Source: Delphinapterus leucas (Eukaryota; Chordata; Mammalia; Artiodactyla; Monodontidae). Taken from it: 64,000 bases of DNA. The stretch is from NCBI RefSeq assembly GCF_002288925.2, contig NW_022097993.1, positions 14,801,692 through 14,865,691 on the forward strand, written 5' to 3'. Below, piece after piece: positions 58,130 through 64,000 of the stretch. Both the position numbers and the translations under genes were made by a program. The notes under the pieces were generated by a model, which worked only from the letters and a program-made list of their open reading frames with translations, ran no database searches and had not been told where the DNA came from. How positions within the stretch are numbered: position 1 is the first letter of the stretch; every line of letters starts with the position of its first letter.

Positions 58130-58262
58130 AGACAAAGATGGTTTCTATTTATGGGTTTGTTACTAATTAAGTGTGTGATACCTTGGGCAAGTGCTTAATT
58201 TCTTGGGATTAAAATTTTGTCTTCAACAAAATGAGTGAAACAAGATAGTATAATTCTCCTTT
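58130..58262 (+). mobile_element. MIR SINE, sense
   Basis: GTGTGTGATACCTTGGGCAA near 58171, GTGCTTAATTTCTTGGGATT and TTCAACAAAATGAGTGAAAC near 58223 follow the MIR core GTGTGACCTTGGGCAAGTTACTTAA.. order. Confidence 0.75.
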
Positions 58263-61254
58263 CAAGAATGGTCTAGCAGGGGAAGGATAATTCCCCCAAA
58301 AGAGGTAAGTATGAAAATATGTCAACATGTTCAGTGAAATAATAGTGTGTTTCCCCAAATGGCAAAAAAAGAGAACTATGACGGTGGTGATGGGAAACAA
58401 TGAAAGTTTCTATGTGAGCCTTGTGACAGATATTCTATGATGTAGCGTCATCACTGGGAAGCATTGCCCAGATTTAGGACCAAATTCTCTGGTCATCCAG
58501 TATCTAGGTAAGCTATGGAAGTGAGTTTTCTTTGTGAGAAAGTGAATATTGCATTTATGGGACCAGATTTTCAGAAGTTGTTGCACTTTCTCCTAATTAT
58601 CTCTTTCCTTCTTCTGGCTAGATGAAGAAGATGGCAAGGCAGGAAATTGGAACCACAAGATAAAAAGAGCAGGGGGTCCCTGAATCACTGTGTGGATAAA
58701 GGTAGTCTGCAAACCAGAGACACTGCCATTACATCATTGTATGTGTTGGAAGCAGATTTTTGTTGTCATGAAACCACTGCCAATTTGTTCTGTGTTGGTG
58801 ATTGCTTCATCAACAATCATTGTCCCAATAAGGTTCAAAATTAATTTATTTCAAATCATTCACCCCTCAACTCCTACTCTCCTCTAGATTATACCCTGAG
58901 AGACAGTCAATTATATAAGAGAAGAAAGTCAACTCAATCATTATCTGTAAACTGCCAAAATAAGACTTTATTCTTGTCTCTTTCATTTTCTATCATTGAC
59001 TTTTTTCTTCTTTTCTATTCATGACAAGCACTGGAGCCTTCTTGAGTTGATTGTATCTCTTCTAAAACATATAGCTCTATGTACAATTTTGTATCAGTCT
59101 GTCATTTAAATTATTTCATAAACAATGTTCTACATCAACATATAAACAACTACATCATGATGAAATACTTATTTGTATGCTTTTTCTATTCTGCAGATCT
59201 ATCCTTATTTATTAAATGTCTTTTGAGAATGAATTTTCAGGCCATTTTTAATTTCCAGCTATTATATATATTGTCTTGAGATTAAGTTTCTAAAGCAGTT
59301 CTTAAACAATGTTTAGTCACAGCTGGTCAGCAGGTTAAAAAAGTAATTTAAATATTAGATAAATCTGACAAATTTGACCTTGCTTTGAATCAGAACATTC
59401 AACAACATAAACATATGTAACTTCCATTAGATAAATTATCTACCTTAAATATCTCTAGTTTGTTTTTTCCTAAGTGTATTATTGTTTTTTAACAAATACT
59501 TTTAGCTTAGGAAAATAATATAAAAAGCCATTCAACCCTTAAGCATATTTGACATATAGTCAGAGGCAAAAAGTTAGCCAAGTTATTTTATTCAGTGGAC
59601 TTATGCTGTTAATTAATACCTGCATTTATAATGCATGGATGATATTAATGTTAAAGGATTTTAAGCAACTTACTATATTAAAATATCTAAATAATATATA
59701 CAATAAAAATTTATATCAGAAAACAATTTGTGAATCTAGAAAAATTTTGGAAACATTAGTAATTTTATAAGGAGCAAAGTATGCTAAAAAATGAATTTAA
59801 CATTAAATTTTTGCCTGTGTCTTTAGGTAACCACAGTAAAAAGAAAAATAGCTGAATCATAATTCTCACTTTTTTTAAAAAATAGGCCAGATTATCTAGA
59901 AGGACAATTCTTACTGTAAATTTTATTTGTATTCATAATTTTATTCCTGTGTAGGAATCATTGAGAAACAATAGAAAACCTCTGCTGCTCTGATATCATC
60001 TGGGGACATATATTCCTATTATGATGGTTGTGCGTGAAAAACACTGAAGTATATTTAAGACATTTCAACCAAATATTTTTAAATTCAAAGAGAGTAATTA
60101 GTACTCAAAATCATATTTCAGCAAGTAATATAAAATGCTCTTTTGGGAAGATCATTTGAAGAAAAGGACCAAGGCATGGCTGTCTTCCTACTTACATATT
60201 CTTCTGACTATAGGAGTGTATACTTTACTCAAATATCACTCCCCTGCCTAATGAATAATGGAAGTAAGCTACCTTGGAAGGGATAAAGAAAATGAATAGA
60301 TTATTGAGCCTCAGTTTTCCATTTTAAATATATCTGCAGTCAGCTATATAAATCTATGTGGAAATCCAAGTGGAAAAAATGAGAAAGAAGTAAGGATATT
60401 TATTTGTTTTAAAAATCATTTTGGACCTTTAAAATCAACCGGATTTTTTTTAAGTACTATAATATATAGTGCAATTAAATTTCATATAATTTATTAGCTT
60501 GTCACTTAAAAATAAGTCAAGTTAATAATATACTGCTTTCCAAGGCTTACATTCAGTGACAAGATAAGATTATAAATATAAATTAAATATAAGTGGATAT
60601 AAATATAAATGTATAATAAAGGTGTAAAACTCAAGGTGATAAATTATTAAACATTTAATTTAACATCAACAATGTAGAGCTATTGTGAAAAGAACACAAT
60701 CAAGATTCTCATATGCAAATGTAGAGTATAAATATAGAGTCCCATGCAAGGCAATCACCCTTATTCCCTGTCAAATATTTTTCAGAGTATTCATCTTCTT
60801 CTGAGATGTACATATTAAAAGGATGTGATGAATTAACAGAAATAGTGCTAAAATATGTATCAAGGTTATCAAAGAGCTGAGAAATAAAACCAAGTAGAAC
60901 ATGCTTAAGGAATCAGATTCTGTTCTAAGTCACTGGGGAAAAATGGCTGAGAGGAAATTAAATATAGTATCTAATGATACAATAGATTTGGTGAACATGA
61001 GTAGAAGAAGGACCTTGATTTGCTGAGCCATTGGCCTCTATAAATAAAAACAGTTGTCATTGGTGTTAACTAGCTATTTGTTAGATTTTAGAAATCATTC
61101 ATTCCTTCTTTCAACAATAGTATCAAATATACTAAACATTATGATTATCATTTCGAGAACAAAAATATTAGACTTGGCCCTATATATAAATAGTTCTCAT
61201 TCAAAGAGGAAATACAGAATTAAGCCTACAAATTAGAACCAAGAGCTACAGGTG
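58263..61254. other. No recognised feature (3 kb)
   Basis: AT-rich DNA without an assigned interspersed repeat or coding frame. The overlapping plus-strand frames at 58647-58887 and those at 59549-59770 and 61054-61236 show no known domain. Confidence 0.45.
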
Positions 61255-61892
61255 GTTGAAAAGATAAGCATGGGGCACCCATCCAGGCTCCTTCCTTTTG
61301 CTCTATCCCTTACATGCCTTAATCCATTCTTCAGAATGACATTTTTAAAAGTTGATCACCTCATATGATACCGTTTGCATTTCATCCTCTAATTATTAGT
61401 GTCTAATGATTTCTCGTTGGTTTGAAATAAATTCAATAGTGCTTTCTCTTTCCTGACAAGCTCATGATACTTTCTCCTGCCTAAGTCTCCCTCCTTATCT
61501 GGCACTCCTCTTCCCCTTGTCCTCTAGACACATTGTGTTTCTTTTGCTGTTTCCAGATACATTGGATACACCTTAGGTCTTCTGGAGTTTCCATTCCCTC
61601 TGTCTGGAACTTCCATGCCATATATCTTCCCATGACTACCTGAGACTAAGGATTCAGGTGTCAACTCCAATGACACTGCACAGAAGGATTTATACAGATC
61701 ATCCTCTCCCAAAGTATCCATTTTTTCTAATGATTACTATATGAAATTATGTTTGTATGCATTTACTTATCTTTTTAGAATGGAACTTTTCCTTCGGAAT
61801 CTAATTTAGATAGCTTAGACCTGATATGTTTGGTTCACTGCCTTATACCTATTATTCAATAGAATAATTTTTGGCATGTATATTAATAGTTT
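61255..61892 (+). mobile_element. L2 LINE 3' end, sense
   Basis: Order matches L2: AGAATGACATTTTTAAAAGT near 61333, CTCTTCCCCTTGTCCTCTAG near 61507, TTCTTTTGCTGTTTCCAGAT near 61538, CCTCTGTCTGGAACTTCCAT near 61598, TGCAGAAGG-like spacing near 61678, then GGTTCACTGCCTTATACCTA near 61831 and the tail near 61890. The minus-strand frame at 61524-61721 is incidental. Confidence 0.78.
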
Positions 61893-62034
61893 AGTTAAAA
61901 AAAAGGGTGAGATGGGTGAATGTTAAGTGAATGAATGAAGATAAATAAGAACCCGTATTAGGCCTGAGCTAAGAATTGAAGAATGAGTAAAATTTAATCA
62001 AAAACACAGTCCTCCTTAGTTAATAATAATAATG

Positions 62035-62206
62035 GATCAATATCAGATCACTAAATGTCACAAGTACATCATACCAGCATAAAATGTTAATGACAGGGGA
62101 AACTGGATACAGGGTATATGGGGATTCCCTATACTATCTTCTCAAAGTTTCTGTATATCTAAAACTGTTCTAAAAATTAAAGTCTGTTGAAAACAAAATG
62201 TCATAT
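62035..62206 (+). mobile_element. Old LINE-1 3' end, sense (L1M type)
   Basis: AGGGGAAACTGGATACAGGG near 62095, TATATGGGGATTCCCTATAC and GTATATCTAAAACTGTTCTA near 62152 are the tail of old L1s, followed by AAAATTAAAGTCTGTTGAAA. Confidence 0.75.
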
Positions 62207-62329
62207 AAAAACACAAAACAGTCATGGAAACAGTGTCATGGCAAAAGATCAGGTGATGTTGAGAATGTCTCCAACCACTTCAGTATAAAACCTTGTGTTT
62301 TTTTCTCACAGAGATAAGGATTCTGTCTG

Positions 62330-62820
62330 CTTTAGGTTAGGTTCTCCAGAAGTAGATCCTGAGATAAGGGTTCATATGACAGAGAGAGAGTAGGAATTAT
62401 CCCTAGGAGAACTGGTAGGAAGGAGTGAAGTGGGACTAGGAAGGAAAGAATGAGCAAGTGTTGGGGGCCGGGGAGATGGGGCTCCCAAGCAAAGTCTGAT
62501 GGAGAGTCACTGGTTGGATCTCATCAGGGAGATCTGGGGACAGTGTGAGTCATCTTTCAGAACATCTTTAGGAAAGCAAGAGAGCTGGAGCATTTACACA
62601 CCTCATTTATTCATTAAACCTGCTCAAGGTTAAATCAAGTGAACTAAATTTCCATAAATGCCCAATTAAGGTGAAGCAGACAAATTCTGGCAGCTTAAAG
62701 GCTACCTTCAGATAAAGATCCAGTGCTGGCTGTTGGGAGTGCACAGGTCCTGAATGTCAGACACAGTAAAAAGTCTAAGAAGACATGCGTGGGACACTGA
62801 CACTGATCTGATTGCTACAG
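62330..62820 (-). mobile_element. Ancient interspersed repeat, antisense copy of the family at 57130
   Basis: Starts TTAGGTTAGGTTCTCCAGAA then GTAGATCCTGAGATAAGGGT, the reverse complement of the terminal block near 57580-57612. The remaining sequence (to about 62820) is GC-richer than its surroundings. Family name not determined. Confidence 0.5.
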
Positions 62821-62924
62821 AGTCAGATCTTGAACTACCTACTTCTACACAATGTGCATGATTTCAGAAGAAAGATTCCTAGTGATAGTGATCTATAGGT
62901 CCATTTTGTTTTGTTGTCTGAATT

Positions 62925-63116
62925 TCCTTATGTCTAACTGTAGTGGTGCATTTTTCTTCTTCTATGCTCAGAGCATGTCAGATTGCTCTGCTTACCCCTG
63001 GAGTTTCTGATTCAGTAGGTCTGGAGTGGGGCTTAGAATTTGTATTTATAACAAGTTCTTGGGTGATGCTGATATTGCTAATCTGGGGAATTACTATTCT
63101 TCTGTTATGAATTACC
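62925..63116 (-). mobile_element. MER20 DNA transposon (hAT-Charlie), antisense
   Basis: CCCCTGGAGTTTCTGATTCA near 62996, GTAGGTCTGGAGTGGGGCTT, AGAATTTGTATTTATAACAA and GGGTGATGCTGATATTGCTA near 63061 match antisense MER20. The left part before about 62970 is weak. No TSD established. Confidence 0.75.
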
Positions 63117-64000
63117 AAACTATTAATGAGTATTTTTTAAGCTATGGATGTGCTTGTTTTGTGTAAGGAAGAATATTGGTTTTAGTAATCATGGAGTCTA
63201 TGTTCTATCATATTTAAAAACTTCTCATTTGCTTTAATGGTTGGAATATATTTTACACTTTTGAAATGTACCCTATTAATAGAAATGATTGCATAGCTTT
63301 TCTGTTAGTTTTATTTTCACAGTTACCTTGCCAGTATTTAATAAACATGAGATTGCAAATGAAGTAGCTAAATGTGTATTGAAATACATCATATGTCCTA
63401 CTGAAAAAAAGCTACTGACACGAGTTATAATTGGTTAAACATTATACATACAACAAAATATAAAGCCAATCAGAGGATACCACAAGAAAATGAAAGTTAA
63501 ACCATTTAATTTTATATTCCTCAGTGAAATTACAGCATCCCTATAGAAGATGAATTTTTGGTTGCTTTAGTAGGTAATACATTTTCTGTAAATTCTTAAA
63601 TTAGGAGGATTAGTGGATTAATGTAGCAGCTTATTTTCACTTGAAATATTGGGTAAAGTTCTATTTCAGGTCAAAAATAAATTAACTCAGTAAACTACTT
63701 TGTGTATTAGAAAAATATTTCCATAAATCAAAATGCCTAAAAATAATTTGCCACAAATCCTAGGCTTCAAAGATGAGACCCAGAGTTCCTTACAAAAAAA
63801 TCTGAAAAAATTCTAGTTTCTATCAAATGAAAACTAAGTGTAGTGGTTGTCCATACATACTCATATAACAAAGCTGCCACTGAGCTAAATCTTATACGTT
63901 GTCTTCCATGAATATGGGGTTTTTATTAGGGTTTGGTTTAAGCATTAGAATTCTATACTCCTCATTTAACAATGTGCTTGAAAGTAGTGTTCTTATTCTT
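63117..64000. other. No recognised feature
   Basis: AT-rich sequence to the window end; nothing assigned. Confidence 0.45.

Noticed and set aside
1..64000. CRISPR arrays, operons, bacterial promoters or phage modules
   Set aside because: No regularly spaced direct repeats and no dense coding; all structure seen is mammalian interspersed repeats.

Overview
The window reads as intergenic or deep-intronic mammalian DNA. It is AT-rich, has no protein-coding gene I can support, and is built largely from retrotransposon copies of different ages. The best lineage clue is the tRNA-derived SINEs at 38272-38481 (+) and 51723-51939 (-), which match from memory the CHR family of Cetartiodactyla in its young cetacean form, together with a longer, older CHR-type copy at 55079-55419 (-). 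The L1 3' untranslated regions also fit cetaceans. I therefore infer a whale or dolphin genome. No repeat search was run, so family names rest on remembered consensus sequences and element ends are approximate unless a target-site duplication (TSD) is stated.

Layout. 1-3455: a young-looking sense L1 (ORF2 reverse-transcriptase region to poly-A) next to an older L1 remnant. 5.7-6.45 kb: a very old antisense L1. 7.1-8.6 kb: an antisense ERVL-type LTR. 9.6-10.76 kb: a 5'-truncated antisense L1 with a probable TSD. 14.5-17.3 kb: two MIRs and a probable antisense ERV1-type LTR. 19.5-23.8 kb: two L1 3' ends and an old antisense L1 split by a sense L1. 30.0-36.0 kb: a long old antisense L1 that keeps ORF1 and its 5' region but lacks its 3' end, split by a Tigger-like MITE and by a sense L1 tail. 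36.1-41.4 kb: MIR, two L2 stretches, a SINE with a perfect TSD, and a MER5A inserted in L2. 45.0-47.8 kb: an L1 nested inside an older L1 in the same orientation. 51.4-56.4 kb: a second long antisense L1 that keeps its 5' end and lacks its 3' end, carrying two SINEs. 57.8-58.0 kb: a TTC repeat containing a 100-base assembly gap. 58-63 kb: sparse MIR, L2, L1 and MER20 copies.

No host genes act together here. The only enzymatic coding capacity seen is L1 ORF1 and ORF2 (endonuclease and reverse transcriptase), and every copy is broken by frameshifts, stops or insertions. Those L1s would have supplied the machinery in trans that moved the CHR SINEs. One 84-codon open frame at 37488-37742 has gene-like composition and is unassigned. 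Intervals in which I recognise nothing are listed as such; some may hold conserved noncoding sequence, which cannot be judged without alignment. I found no convincing new biological system. The most useful observations are nested insertions with readable TSDs, a perfect 21-bp hairpin, the gapped GAA/TTC repeat and the two 3'-deficient L1s.
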